64,000 bases of DNA from Enterococcus ureilyticus (GCF_001730315.1 NZ_MIKC01000001.1:310001-374000); one strand, 5' to 3'; positions 1-9,724 are shown, numbered from the stretch's first letter. Numbers and translations: made by a program. The notes: a model not told the origin generated them from the letters alone.

Positions 1-452
1 TATACAGGAGCGCCATTCACATCTGTGATTGTCACTGCAGAGTAGCTTCCGCTACCAAAAGTGATTTTCACGCCAACAGCATTCCCAGCAGCAACTACGT
101 AATTTTGAACTTGAGCAATTACATTAGCCGGCAATAATTTGATTGCACTTGCAAGAGAATTAGCGCTTGAAGTATCAACAGATACACCTGCAACTAAGCT
201 ACGTGCTGCTTGAATGTTTTTAACTGCTTCATCTACTTGCGCTTGTGTTAAATCAACACGCTTCAAGTGATTAGAAGCTGCATTTGTTTCAGCCGCTTCG
301 AAATTGAATTTTTTACCGCCGATAGTCATACCAGCATTCAATTCGTTAAGAACAGACTGTTCTGCAGCTGAGATAGCGCCATCAGCTGAAGCAGTTGTCG
401 CAAAGCTAAGCGTTGCCACAAAAGCAATAATGAATCCGATAACTTTTTTCAT
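1..452 (-). CDS. Secreted protein, N-terminal part (runs off the left edge)
   Basis: The reading frame starts at an ATG at 452-450 behind a GGAGG-type ribosome binding site and stays open to base 1, so about 150 N-terminal residues are visible and the C-terminus is missing. It begins with a signal peptide (MKKVIGFIIAFVATLSFA, then a probable cleavage after TASA). The mature part is Ala/Asn/Ser-rich and mostly helical-looking, starting DGAISAAEQSVLNEL, with no cysteines. This suggests an exported or cell-surface protein. I do not recognise the family; without the C-terminus a sorting signal cannot be judged. Confidence 0.75.
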   Translation of the reverse strand, partial: MKKVIGFIIAFVATLSFATTASADGAISAAEQSVLNELNAGMTIGGKKFNFEAAETNAASNHLKRVDLTQAQVDEAVKNIQAARSLVAGVSVDTSSANSLASAIKLLPANVIAQVQNYVVAAGNAVGVKITFGSGSYSAVTITDVNGAPV

Positions 453-701
453 TTGTATTCCTCCCATCTTAAATATTTATAATCAATTACAGAATATCTG
501 TAAAAATTATACCAACAATAACCCCTATTGTTTTGAAGATAAATCGAAATCATATCAAAGAGCATAAACACTTCAATTTTCGAACAATGGTTAAACGACG
601 AATTTCTTACGTCACTATATAAAACTATCATACGCTCCTTTAATAGTCAAATTCTTTTTCAGTAAAAAAGGACTAGATAATCGTTGCCATACTTCATCTT
701 T

Positions 702-1355
702 TTATACTTTTTTTGAAATAAACGTTGCTTCAAAAACATCATAACCAGCTTCTTTTAATTTTTTCTCAATTTGGTGCGTTTCTCGGCTTTCAATCTGTAA
801 TTCAATAATGGTCTCCAACTCTTTGCGGTTCACGACGACCGTCAAGATACTAAAATCATTGTCGGCTAGCAGTTTTGCGATATCTGCTAAAATCCCCTTA
901 TGGTCTTCTGGAATTCGAAGTTGAATCCTAGTACCGCCATCATTATAGCCAGTAATTTTTAAAAACGCATCAAAAATATCATTATTTGTAATAATTCCGA
1001 CTAATATTTCATTTGCATCAATAACTGGCAATACACCGATATTATTTTGACGCATTTTGAAAATACCATCTTCTAATGAAGCTTCTGGTTGAATAGTTTG
1101 AACTTTTTTAACCATAATATCTGCTACTGTCGTTTTATTCAGTAAATAATTAACTTCATAAACACTTAAACTTGTCGCTTTTGATGGCATTGCAGACTGT
1201 ATCGTGCCTTCTGTGATCAATCCGATTACTTGTTCTCCCTTAACTACAGGCAGACGATGAATATTATTTTTTTTCATCAAATCTACCGCATCGAAAATTT
1301 TCATTTCTGGTTGGGCCACGATTAAATTTCTTGTCATAAAATCACTAACGCTCAT
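702..1355 (-). CDS. acuB: AcuB-like protein with two CBS domains and an ACT domain
   Basis: A 217-residue protein with two CBS repeats (about residues 1-60 starting SVSDFMTRNLIVAQP, and 78-135 with VADIMVKKVQTIQPEA) followed by an ACT-like domain (about 140-215, beginning RIQLRIPEDHKGILADIAKLL). This is the AcuB architecture. CBS pairs usually bind adenosyl ligands and ACT domains bind amino acids, so a ligand-sensing regulatory role is likely, but the partner is unknown. It is the last gene of the liv operon, 4 bp after livF, which suggests a role in branched-chain amino acid metabolism rather than acetoin use. The start ATG follows AGGAGG at good spacing. Confidence 0.8.
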   Translation of the reverse strand: MSVSDFMTRNLIVAQPEMKIFDAVDLMKKNNIHRLPVVKGEQVIGLITEGTIQSAMPSKATSLSVYEVNYLLNKTTVADIMVKKVQTIQPEASLEDGIFKMRQNNIGVLPVIDANEILVGIITNNDIFDAFLKITGYNDGGTRIQLRIPEDHKGILADIAKLLADNDFSILTVVVNRKELETIIELQIESRETHQIEKKLKEAGYDVFEATFISKKV

Positions 1356-1359
1356 GCTA

Positions 1360-2061
1360 TTAACCTCCTAGATATGCTTTTTTCACTTCTTCGCTTTCCA
1401 ACAATTCTTTGCCTGGACCACTCAACACAACTTCACCGGTTTCTAATACATAACCACGATCTGCAATTGATAAAGCCATTTTTGCATTTTGTTCGATCAA
1501 TAAAACCGTTGTTCCTTGTTTATTGATTTCTTGGATAATATTGAAAATTTCTTGAATAAAGATTGGCGCAAGTCCCATTGACGGCTCATCTAATAATAGT
1601 AATTTTGGTTTAGACATCAGGGCTCGCCCCATTGCTAACATCTGCTGCTCTCCACCAGACAACGTGGAAGCATCTTGGTTTTTACGTTCCTTCAATATAG
1701 GAAATCGATCAAAAATCATATCATAGTCTTTTTTCAATTCGCTATCTTTACGTAAAAATGCCCCCATTTCTAAGTTTTCTTGAACAGTCAATCCTGAAAA
1801 AACATGTCGTCCTTCTGGTACTTGGCACAAGCCAGAAGCCACGATTTTTTGAGGGAGCATTTTATGAATTGGTTGACCTTCAAATGTGATAGTTCCATTC
1901 GATGGACGATTCAAACCGGAAATCGTCCTTAAAATAGTTGTTTTCCCAGCCCCATTAGCTCCTATCAGAGAAACGATTTCGCCTTTTTCAACGTTAAAGC
2001 TGACGTCACGGACTGCTTGGATCACTCCATAGTGAACCGATAAATTTTCGATAGTTAACAT
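1360..2061 (-). CDS. livF: Branched-chain amino acid ABC transporter ATP-binding protein LivF
   Basis: A 233-residue ABC ATPase, the usual LivF length. Walker A is GANGAGKTT near residue 35, the signature is LSGGEQQM near 135, and Walker B is LLLLDEPS near 155. The C-terminal end (EEVKKAYLGG) is the typical LivF/LivG tail. It is the second cytoplasmic ATPase of a high-affinity Leu/Ile/Val importer and pairs with LivG under the LivH/LivM channel. The stop of livG overlaps its ATG by one base, so the two are translationally coupled. The ribosome binding site is GGAGGTGAG. Confidence 0.95.
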   Translation of the reverse strand: MLTIENLSVHYGVIQAVRDVSFNVEKGEIVSLIGANGAGKTTILRTISGLNRPSNGTITFEGQPIHKMLPQKIVASGLCQVPEGRHVFSGLTVQENLEMGAFLRKDSELKKDYDMIFDRFPILKERKNQDASTLSGGEQQMLAMGRALMSKPKLLLLDEPSMGLAPIFIQEIFNIIQEINKQGTTVLLIEQNAKMALSIADRGYVLETGEVVLSGPGKELLESEEVKKAYLGG

Positions 2062-2837
2062 TATAGCTCACCTCCAAGATAAGCTTCAATCACACGTGGA
2101 TCATTCTTGATTGCTTCTGGTTTACCTTCTGCGATGATTCTGCCGTACTCTAAAACATAAATTCTTTGACAAACCTCCATGACCAAACTCATATCATGCT
2201 CGATCAAAACGATCGTGATTTGGAATTCTTTTTGAATTTTTCTAATCAGCTCCGTTAAATCAGCTGTCTCTTGTGGATTCATCCCAGCAGCCGGTTCATC
2301 TAAAAACAAGACTTTTGGTTGTGTCGCTAGTGCCCGCACGATTTCTAAACGTCTTTGTTCCCCGTATGGAAGATTCTTCGCTAACGTCTGAACCTTCTCT
2401 TCTAAACCGAAAATAGCTAGAAGTTCTAAGACTTTTTGTTCCATTGCTTCTTCTTTTTTATAAAAAGTCGGCAAACGTAAAATACTAGAAATAATTCCTT
2501 CTTTATTTTTACTATTCATTGCGATCAATACATTGTCCATAACAGTCAGGTCTTTGAACAGTCGGATATTTTGAAAGGTTCTACTTAATCCCATATCTGC
2601 GATTTTATACGGCTTCATTCCATTTAATTCCTGCTCTTTGCCTAAAACATTCAATGTAACCGTTCCTTCACTAGGTTCATAAACGCCTGTCAAAAGGTTA
2701 AACAACGTCGTTTTCCCAGCCCCATTAGGACCAATTAAGCCGATCAATTCGTTTGTTTCTAGAGATAGATTAACATTGGAAACTGCAGCCAGTCCGCCAA
2801 AGTTTTTGGTTAAATTACTAACGTTCAATAGAGGCAT
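2061..2837 (-). CDS. livG: Branched-chain amino acid ABC transporter ATP-binding protein LivG
   Basis: A 258-residue ABC ATPase with Walker A GPNGAGKTT, a family-typical insertion around residues 100-140, a signature region LPYGEQRRLEI in place of a canonical LSGGQ (normal for LivG), and Walker B VLFLDEPAAGMNP. It ends EAYLGGEL. The GMNP after Walker B is a recognisable LivG feature. It works with LivF to energise import of branched-chain amino acids. Its start lies inside the end of livM (about 20 bp overlap) behind GAAGGAGG, showing tight operon packing. Confidence 0.95.
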   Translation of the reverse strand: MPLLNVSNLTKNFGGLAAVSNVNLSLETNELIGLIGPNGAGKTTLFNLLTGVYEPSEGTVTLNVLGKEQELNGMKPYKIADMGLSRTFQNIRLFKDLTVMDNVLIAMNSKNKEGIISSILRLPTFYKKEEAMEQKVLELLAIFGLEEKVQTLAKNLPYGEQRRLEIVRALATQPKVLFLDEPAAGMNPQETADLTELIRKIQKEFQITIVLIEHDMSLVMEVCQRIYVLEYGRIIAEGKPEAIKNDPRVIEAYLGGEL

Positions 2838-3786
2838 TCGATTTGTCCTCCTTCTTCTTGAATAGTTTTTTTACAGAGAATTCCCAAGTTCCTAACAAGC
2901 CGCCTGGTTTGAAGATCATGATAATGATCAACGCTAAGGCATAGATGATCATTCTAAGCGCACCAGCATCTTGCAAGAACATATTTAAAATTCCCAGTAC
3001 AATAGCGGAGATAAAGGTTCCTGTAACACTACCGATACCACCGAACACAACGATGATCAAAATATCGATTGATTTCATAAAGCCAAAATCTTTTGGTGCA
3101 ATTGTTTGAACATAGCTTGCATAAATTGCTCCAGCAACACTTGCTGTAATGGCGCCGATAATGAATGCCGCCACTTTATATTTAGTTGTATTCACACCCA
3201 TAGATTCAGCCGCAATTTCATCTTCTCTGATCGCCATTGTCGCACGACCTGGCCCACTATGAATAAAATTAACAATGATCAGCGTCACGATCACAACAAA
3301 GCCAAAAACCATTGACCAATTGACCATTGGAGGAATACCAAAAATCCCAGCTGGTCCATTGGTTAAATCACCCATGTTAATGATGATAATTCGAATTATC
3401 TCAGAAATCCCTAGAGTTGCAATCGCTAAGTAATCTCCTTTTAATCTCAAAGTAGGAATCCCCACTAATAAAGCAACGATCCCAGATAACACGATCCCTA
3501 ATAGAATCCCGCTGAAAAAGCCACCCATCGTCGGGTATTTAACAGACATAATCGCCGCACTATACGCCCCAATCGCCATAAATCCTGCATGACCTAAAGA
3601 AAATTGACCAGAAAAACCAATAATCAAATTTAAGCCTAATGCCAACATAATATTGATGCCGATCGTAATCAATGTATATTCAGTAAACGGCGTGATAACA
3701 CCTGTGACATACAAAACATAAATAAAAGCATAAGCTAATGCAGCAATTAAAAGCCAAACGAAATTATATTTTAAATTCTTTTTCAT
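2818..3786 (-). CDS. livM: Branched-chain amino acid ABC transporter permease LivM
   Basis: A permease of about 322 residues with eight to ten hydrophobic segments. The conserved LivM block GHAGFMAIGAYSAAI lies near residues 70-85, and the permease/ATPase coupling loop near AIREDEIAAESMGVN is visible around residue 190. I chose the ATG at 3786 because AGGTG lies 6 bp upstream; a GTG three codons further out is possible. The C-terminus is Lys-rich and cytoplasmic. It forms the membrane channel with LivH and lies directly after livH. Confidence 0.93.
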   Translation of the reverse strand: MKKNLKYNFVWLLIAALAYAFIYVLYVTGVITPFTEYTLITIGINIMLALGLNLIIGFSGQFSLGHAGFMAIGAYSAAIMSVKYPTMGGFFSGILLGIVLSGIVALLVGIPTLRLKGDYLAIATLGISEIIRIIIINMGDLTNGPAGIFGIPPMVNWSMVFGFVVIVTLIIVNFIHSGPGRATMAIREDEIAAESMGVNTTKYKVAAFIIGAITASVAGAIYASYVQTIAPKDFGFMKSIDILIIVVFGGIGSVTGTFISAIVLGILNMFLQDAGALRMIIYALALIIIMIFKPGGLLGTWEFSVKKLFKKKEDKSNASIER

Positions 3787-3795
3787 GCCTTGCAC

Positions 3796-4674
3796 CTACA
3801 CTTTCTCTTTAATGTTTTTGCCGAGAATTCCGGCAGGACGAATCAATAAAATAATAATCAATAATGCATACACAACCGCATCTTTATAATCTGAAAAACC
3901 GAGTGCTATCGTGATTGTTTCTAATAGTCCAATTACAAAGCCACCTAACGCAGCCCCTGGAATAATACCAATACCGCCTAAAACTGCCGCAACAAATGAT
4001 TTCAACCCAGGAACCACACCCATCATCGGATCGATCGAGTTATAGTAAAGTCCTATCAACATCCCTGCAGCCGCAGCCAAAGCTGAACCTAAAGCAAAGG
4101 TAAACGAAATCGTCCGATTGACATTGATCCCCATCAATTGAGCAGCATCTGCATCCACTGAAACAGCGCGCATTGCTTTTCCCATTTTGGTCTTTTTAAC
4201 AATCAATTGCAGTGCGATCATCAATATGAGTGAAATAACTAAAATAAGTACTTGAATATTTGAAATTTGAATAAAGCCTAGTTGATAGTTTTTGAATTCA
4301 ATCGCTTGTGGGAAAGATTTTTTTTCTGACCCAAACAAGTAGATCATACCATTTTGTAATAAGAACGAAACACCGATTGCTGTAATCAACGCTGCAATTC
4401 TAGTCGATTTTCTTAATGGACGATAAGCTAAAAATTCGATTACCACACCAATCACCGCAGCACCTGCCATTGATAAAATCAGTGCTGGGAAAAAGCCTAA
4501 ATTTAATTTGTTGATAAAGAAATACCCCATAAATCCGCCTAACATATAAATTTCTCCATGGGCAAAGTTGATCAATTTAATAATTCCATAAACCATGGTA
4601 TAGCCTAACGCTAATAATGCGTAGATACTACCTAGAAAAAGCCCATTTACGAGTTGTTGGATCACTACTTCCAT
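3796..4674 (-). CDS. livH: Branched-chain amino acid ABC transporter permease LivH
   Basis: A permease of about 292 residues with the LivH hallmark LINFAHGEIYMLGGFMG near residues 35-50 and a second conserved region (AMRAVSVDADAAQLMGINV) near 170. There are about eight membrane segments. The start at 4674 has GGAAGTGAT eight bases upstream; the alternative upstream TTG lacks a ribosome binding site. It is the first membrane gene after the livJ terminator-like hairpin, consistent with less permease than binding protein being made. Confidence 0.93.
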   Translation of the reverse strand: MEVVIQQLVNGLFLGSIYALLALGYTMVYGIIKLINFAHGEIYMLGGFMGYFFINKLNLGFFPALILSMAGAAVIGVVIEFLAYRPLRKSTRIAALITAIGVSFLLQNGMIYLFGSEKKSFPQAIEFKNYQLGFIQISNIQVLILVISLILMIALQLIVKKTKMGKAMRAVSVDADAAQLMGINVNRTISFTFALGSALAAAAGMLIGLYYNSIDPMMGVVPGLKSFVAAVLGGIGIIPGAALGGFVIGLLETITIALGFSDYKDAVVYALLIIILLIRPAGILGKNIKEKV

Positions 4675-4710
4675 GTTTATCACTTCCAATATTTTAGAAT
4701 AATTTCTGTT

Positions 4711-4765
4711 TTTTTAAAGAAAAAAGAGGTTGGACAAAACGTAAAGACTTGTCTCCCCCTCTTTA
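4711..4765 (-). terminator. Intra-operon terminator/attenuator between livJ and livH
   Basis: On the minus strand, AAAGAGG at the 5' side pairs with CCTCTTT, extended by an imperfect GACAA/TTGTC stem, and is followed by TTTTTTCTTT. It lies between the livJ stop (4792) and livH. Such partial terminators commonly set an excess of the binding protein over the membrane parts. Confidence 0.65.
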
Positions 4766-4791
4766 AAGCTTCATCTTGTTCATGATCGATG

Positions 4792-5958
4792 TTAAGGATT
4801 TACAGCATCGGCTGATGTTTCTTTGCCTTCTGTCAAGCCTAATACAACTGCTGATTTTTCAGGATTATGATCTTTATCCATCGTCATTTTTCCAGTTACA
4901 CCAACAAAGTCCTTTAATGAGGCTAGGCCTTCTGTGATGTCTTTTGAATCGGCAGAATCTTTATCTTCTATTGCTTGTTTTAGCATGTAAACAGAATCAT
5001 AACCTAATGCATTGAAGGCAGATGGCTGTTTGTTGTACTCTTTCTTAAATGCTTCTACAAATGGTTTAACCTTATCTGTAGCAGGTGCTTTTTCTGAGAA
5101 GTGACCTGTGTAATAGACTTCAGAAACATTTTTAGCACCAGCAATTTCAACTAATTTTTCATCACCGAATCCATCAGCTCCAAGGATTGGTTTGTCGATG
5201 CCCATTTCACGTGCTTGTTTGATGATCAATCCTGCTTCTGCGTAGTAACCTGGAATATAGATCGCATCGTAATCAAGGTCTTTGATTTTTGTTAAAATCG
5301 CTTGGAAATCTTTATCGCCTGCTGTGAAGGTTTCTTCTTTCACAATATTGCCTTTATAGGTTTCTTTAAAGGATTTAGTCAATCCGATCGCATAATCACT
5401 AGAATTATCTCCAATGATCACAACATTTTTAGCTTTTAAATTATCTTGTGCAAAGTTTGCTAGGATAACACCTTGGAACGTATCTTGGAAGCACGCTCTA
5501 AAAATGTATTCTTGCACTTTGTCATTTACAACTGTGATACTGTCATCTGTTCCAGAAGGTGTAATGGCTGGAACGGCTGCTTTTGTCATATTTGGAATCG
5601 TCGCTTTCGTCGCACCAGATGTTGCTGGTCCAACGACTGCAACAACTTTATCTTTCGCAGTTAGATTGGCAGCAACAGAAGTTGCTTCACCATTTTCAGA
5701 TTTGTTGTCTTTTTCGATCAATTCTAATTTTTTACCAAGAACACCACCCGCTTCATTGATTTCTTCAACGGCTAATTTGATTCCTTCTTTTTCAGCATTC
5801 CCATATGCTGAAACATCCCCAGAAAGCTCCATGTTCATCCCGATTTTGATTGTGTCACCTTCAACCTTATTCCCACCACCACTTGCGCCTCCGCCAGCAG
5901 TTGGACCACATGCTGCTAATAGAAATAGACTAGCAAATAAAAAACTAAATTTTTTCAT
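4792..5958 (-). CDS. livJ: Branched-chain amino acid ABC transporter substrate-binding lipoprotein LivJ
   Basis: A lipoprotein of about 388 residues of the type I periplasmic-binding Leu/Ile/Val family. The signal peptide MKKFSFLFASLFLLAACG has a clear lipobox (LAAC), so the mature protein is anchored outside the membrane. A Gly-rich linker precedes the domain, which begins DTIKIGMNMELSGDVSAYG and includes the family motif VVAVVGPATSGAT. The start is the ATG at 5958 behind AAGGAGG; the frame is open 22 codons further upstream, but that part is the leader. It is the first gene of the liv operon. Confidence 0.95.
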   Translation of the reverse strand: MKKFSFLFASLFLLAACGPTAGGGASGGGNKVEGDTIKIGMNMELSGDVSAYGNAEKEGIKLAVEEINEAGGVLGKKLELIEKDNKSENGEATSVAANLTAKDKVVAVVGPATSGATKATIPNMTKAAVPAITPSGTDDSITVVNDKVQEYIFRACFQDTFQGVILANFAQDNLKAKNVVIIGDNSSDYAIGLTKSFKETYKGNIVKEETFTAGDKDFQAILTKIKDLDYDAIYIPGYYAEAGLIIKQAREMGIDKPILGADGFGDEKLVEIAGAKNVSEVYYTGHFSEKAPATDKVKPFVEAFKKEYNKQPSAFNALGYDSVYMLKQAIEDKDSADSKDITEGLASLKDFVGVTGKMTMDKDHNPEKSAVVLGLTEGKETSADAVNP

Positions 5959-6265
5959 CTTGTTTCCTCCTTGAGTTGTATATTGAATGTCTTGTTTACT
6001 TCTAACAGAAAAATAGGTGAACATGACTTGCGTTTGTACACTTGAGTTATTTTTCTAAAAAGCTTACTTTGAAGCAAGCAAATTCTCTTTGCATATATAA
6101 TTATTAAAGAAGTATGTATACAAATATAATCAAAAACCAATGAAATGTCAATGAATTTTCAGAAAATTTCTATAATTCAAATTATTGAACTTACTTTTAC
6201 CTATTTTACTATGGGATCTCTCAATAGTATTTAGTTTTCTTTACTTTGGAAAAGAAACTGAATAA

Positions 6266-6332
6266 AGGATCAACTGGCCTGTCATTTTCTGTCATACTAA
6301 CACTGATAGAAGTGACTTTCAGGTTGATCCCT
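6266..6332. terminator. Inverted repeat, possible terminator after the BspA-like gene
   Basis: GGATCAAC at 6268-6275 pairs with GTTGATCC at 6323-6330, with a smaller GTCA/TGAC pairing nested inside. It lies about 95 bp past the stop of the 6425-9259 gene, in the 400-bp gap before livJ. The T-runs are modest on both sides (CTTTTATTTT on plus, TTTATT on minus), so its direction is uncertain. The rest of the 6025-6424 gap holds the livJ promoter region and nothing else I recognise. Confidence 0.45.
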
Positions 6333-6424
6333 TTTATTTTCGTTCTGTTTGAAGAAACGATGCAAATCTAATTTTTTGATTTAAAATCATTTACTGTCTT
6401 TTCGTTACATGCGTTGATGGTTTC

Positions 6425-9259
6425 CTATTGAATAATACTAACCAGAGACCGTAGTATTTCAACTCCCTGTTCATTCAGAACTGCTACTTCTACTTTATTT
6501 GTTAGAGAGAGAATACCAACTCCTAACAGTTTGAATGTGCCATCTTCTGCAATTTTTACTGTTTCTTGACGTCTTCGATTGACATACAAACGAACACTAC
6601 TTGCTGGTTTACCAGTCACTTTTCCTGTTACGTACGGCGTGTCTAGCTTGTAGGTATCTACTGTCATTTCTACCTTAGCAGGTTGAACTGTGACGTTTTG
6701 ACGTGTGATTTCTGTACTGTAACGATAGCCTACAACTTCAACTTTATCACTCTCTTGTTCAATTCGCCCTTCTACCTCGAATGCAAATTGACGATTAGAG
6801 GTTAATAATTTTCGCTCAATTTCTTTTCCGTTGATGACCAATGCGACATGTGTATGGAAATAATCAGTCTTGCCTGAAACGACTGTGTCTTCTGATAAAA
6901 CATAGTCATTCACGGTCAACTCATAGGTAATTTCTTCCACCTTGACCATGCCGCGATCGATTTCTGCATTTTTGCTATCCAAAATAACAATTTTTACTTT
7001 ATCTGTTGTCTTTGTAATTGTTTCTTCTGTATCTAGTTCAAAAATTCCGTCACTAAAGATCTCTGTCGTGGAAATCAACTGATCATTGACCCATAGTTGG
7101 ACATTTTTAGGACTTAATGCTGGGTCGATTTCCCCCGTAATAAAGTCATCTAGCCCAAGGTAAAAGGGATCTAAAATCAATGAACTATCTGCTGTAACAT
7201 TTACAGTAGTTGTTGCTTTAAAGCTACCTTCTTCTGTTCGTGCGGTAATTTCTGTTATGCCTGATTTTAATCCTGTTACAACCCCTTCCTGTGAGACAGA
7301 AGCAATAGAAGCATCAACAATAGAATACGTAACTTTTTTATTCGTTGCATTTTCTGGAAGGACTTTTGCTTGTAATTGACTTTCTTCAGAAATGGTTAGG
7401 TTTAAAACTGAAGGTGTTAACTCGATTCCAGTTACCTCAAAACCTGTTTTCATTTCGCGGATGTATTTTCCAGGTTTCGTTCCATCGTAATTTGCCATAA
7501 ATCTTGAACTGTTTTCATAACTATTCTCAGCTTCAGTAGAATCTAAGAGCCATCTTCCAGTATATGGCTCTACTTTTTTCCTTGGTAAATTAGTTGAGGT
7601 TGTAGGTTTAAAATTTGGACCTAGAATCAATACATCTAACGAATCTGCTCTATAAAAAATACTATCTATTGCTGTGACATTACTCGTATCCCAATTACTT
7701 ATGTTCAACTCATAAAGGTTAGGTGTGTATGCAAACATGTTCGTCATAGTTGTCGTTTTGATCGTATTCCAAGTACTCAAATCTAATTTGGTCAAATTCG
7801 CTGCTTGACTAAACATGTATCCCATGTTTAGTACATTACTTGTGTCCCAATTGATCACATTTAAGCCTGATATACCACTTGACTGAAACATATTATACAT
7901 ATACCGAACATTACTTACATTCCACTTACTGATATCTAAGTCCGTTAACTTTGAAGTCCCATAAAACATAAAAGACATACTCGTTACATTTTCTGTATTC
8001 CAACCAGATATGTCCAACGTTTTCAAGCTTGAAGCATTATAAAACATTGAAGACATGCTCGTCACTTTTCCTGTAACCAATTCTGACATATCCAATTCTG
8101 TTAAGCTTGACGCACCTGAAAACATTGAAGACATGTTCGTCACTTTTTCTGTGACCCATTCTGACATATCCAACCCCGTTAAGCTTGACGCACCTGAAAA
8201 CATTGAACTCATTGTCGTCACATTTCTTGTATCCCAGCCGCTTACATCTATATCTATCAGTTTTGAACTATTATAAAACATGGACTCCATAGTCGTCACT
8301 TTACTTGTATTCCAATTAGTTGTATTTAAGCTCGTTAAGCTTTGCGCATTATAAAACATTGAAGACATGTCTGTCACATTAATCGTATCCCATTCACTTA
8401 CATCTATATCCGTCAGATTTGAAGTATTATAAAACATGCTACTCATATTCGTCACTTTACTTGTATTCCATTGGTCTAAATCTAATTTTGATAGACTAGC
8501 AGCATTATAAAACATGCCGTTCATACTCCACACATTAATAGTATCCCATTTACTCACATCTATATCTGTCAGATTTGAAGTAGAATAAAACATGTATCTC
8601 ATATCCGTCACGTTACTTGTGTCAATAAAAGTTGCCCCTTCTATTGCTTCTAAAAAAGATAACTCTGCAAACATATAATATGTTGAAGAACTAGCTACAA
8701 CTGGTTCAGTGAATTTTATACATTTGATTTTAGCCCCATTTAAAATACTAAGGCCTTCTATTTTAAATTTAATATTAGACCTGGAAGCAGTATCTGGAAG
8801 TTTTCCCCCTCCAAAGGTAAGTGTCTGGCTCTCTGCATCCCATTCCCAAGGCACTGTACCAAATGTCCCTTCTACTTTTGCTTTGATGGTTAGTGCCACG
8901 TCTCCACTTAATCCACTTTCTGTTCTGGCTGTGATCGTTACAGCTCCAGCTTTTAGAGCCGTAACCACACCTGTTTCAGAAACAGTTGCTAACGCCTCAT
9001 CACTGGATGTCCAAGTAAGGTTAGCTGTACTATTTTCTGGCGTGAATACAGTCGTTAATTGTTGTGTTTGTCCTTCTTTTAGCTCTTTCTTTTCTGTGTT
9101 CACGGCAAGTGCTATCGGCTCGATGTCTTCTGTAACTTTTAATTTTTGTTCTGGAATAGCCTCTATGCTGCTTTCTTCCGCGAAAGCAATGGCTCCAGAT
9201 ACGCTAACTAATCCCAAAGCTCCTACAATCAATCCTTTGACAACTACTGATTTTTTCAT
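6425..9259 (-). CDS. BspA-like surface protein with DUF285 repeats and Ig-like domains
   Basis: A 944-residue secreted protein. A signal peptide (residues 1-28, ending AIAFAEE) is followed by a BIG2-type Ig domain (about 45-128). Then come about thirteen 26-residue DUF285 repeats (about 190-560) of the form MSSMFYNASSLKTLDISGW followed by NTxNVT. A second BIG2 domain (about 610-690) and three C-terminal Ig-like repeats of about 80 residues finish the protein. Such repeats occur in Gram-positive and mycoplasma adhesins; a role in adhesion is inferred from the family. No LPXTG motif or C-terminal membrane segment is visible, so anchoring is unexplained. It is followed 16 bp upstream by a small lipoprotein gene, probably one transcript. 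Confidence 0.85.
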   Translation of the reverse strand: MKKSVVVKGLIVGALGLVSVSGAIAFAEESSIEAIPEQKLKVTEDIEPIALAVNTEKKELKEGQTQQLTTVFTPENSTANLTWTSSDEALATVSETGVVTALKAGAVTITARTESGLSGDVALTIKAKVEGTFGTVPWEWDAESQTLTFGGGKLPDTASRSNIKFKIEGLSILNGAKIKCIKFTEPVVASSSTYYMFAELSFLEAIEGATFIDTSNVTDMRYMFYSTSNLTDIDVSKWDTINVWSMNGMFYNAASLSKLDLDQWNTSKVTNMSSMFYNTSNLTDIDVSEWDTINVTDMSSMFYNAQSLTSLNTTNWNTSKVTTMESMFYNSSKLIDIDVSGWDTRNVTTMSSMFSGASSLTGLDMSEWVTEKVTNMSSMFSGASSLTELDMSELVTGKVTSMSSMFYNASSLKTLDISGWNTENVTSMSFMFYGTSKLTDLDISKWNVSNVRYMYNMFQSSGISGLNVINWDTSNVLNMGYMFSQAANLTKLDLSTWNTIKTTTMTNMFAYTPNLYELNISNWDTSNVTAIDSIFYRADSLDVLILGPNFKPTTSTNLPRKKVEPYTGRWLLDSTEAENSYENSSRFMANYDGTKPGKYIREMKTGFEVTGIELTPSVLNLTISEESQLQAKVLPENATNKKVTYSIVDASIASVSQEGVVTGLKSGITEITARTEEGSFKATTTVNVTADSSLILDPFYLGLDDFITGEIDPALSPKNVQLWVNDQLISTTEIFSDGIFELDTEETITKTTDKVKIVILDSKNAEIDRGMVKVEEITYELTVNDYVLSEDTVVSGKTDYFHTHVALVINGKEIERKLLTSNRQFAFEVEGRIEQESDKVEVVGYRYSTEITRQNVTVQPAKVEMTVDTYKLDTPYVTGKVTGKPASSVRLYVNRRRQETVKIAEDGTFKLLGVGILSLTNKVEVAVLNEQGVEILRSLVSIIQ

Positions 9260-9274
9260 TCTTCTTCTCCTTTT

Positions 9275-9724
9275 CTATTTTTCTTTTTTAAACCCTAGCT
9301 TTATAAGTTGCGCTTCATTTGCCTCTTCACTTGCACTAGCAAATGATTCATTTGGCAACGAGATAAGCGAGATTTCCTTGGCATCTTTCGTTGATACTTT
9401 TTTCAAGTCCACTTCAACGGTTTCTACGGCTGCTTTTTCATTAAAATCAATGGTATAGTGGATCCCCTTTTTATTGGTGTACAATTTTTTACTTGGCTCT
9501 AATAGCTTCTCTGCTTTTGTTTTAGTTGTTATGCCCATTGTTTTGTACTGAATCGTTGTTGTAATCTTTTGCTTCAATAACGCATCTTTCTTATGAATAT
9601 TTTGAACTTTTACGTGTTCGTCCTCTTGTTTTAGAACAAAGATTGTCGTTTGTTCTTGTACTGTACAAGCGGAAAGGGAAAATAACACAACCACCCCGAC
9701 AATCCCCCAAAAAATTTTTTTCAT
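9275..9724 (-). CDS. Small lipoprotein, DUF1307/YehR-like
   Basis: A 149-residue protein with a signal peptide and a lipobox (VVLFSLSAC), so it is probably membrane-anchored outside. The mature part is Lys-rich and beta-strand-like, and its layout (a threonine-rich strand TTTIQYKTMG followed by a Lys-rich helix and GIHYTIDFNEKAAVETVEVDL) resembles YehR/DUF1307 lipoproteins. That assignment is from pattern only. It precedes the BspA-like gene on the same strand with 15 bp between them, so the two may act together at the surface. AGGAGG-type ribosome binding site. Confidence 0.6.
   Translation of the reverse strand: MKKIFWGIVGVVVLFSLSACTVQEQTTIFVLKQEDEHVKVQNIHKKDALLKQKITTTIQYKTMGITTKTKAEKLLEPSKKLYTNKKGIHYTIDFNEKAAVETVEVDLKKVSTKDAKEISLISLPNESFASASEEANEAQLIKLGFKKEK

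Noticed and set aside
5414-5974. 186-codon plus-strand frame opposite livJ
   Set aside because: Antisense to a clear livJ gene, low-complexity translation, no ribosome binding site.
8709-9458. 249-codon plus-strand frame across the BspA-like and lipoprotein genes
   Set aside because: Spans two real genes in antisense; Ser/Thr/Val-rich shadow translation.
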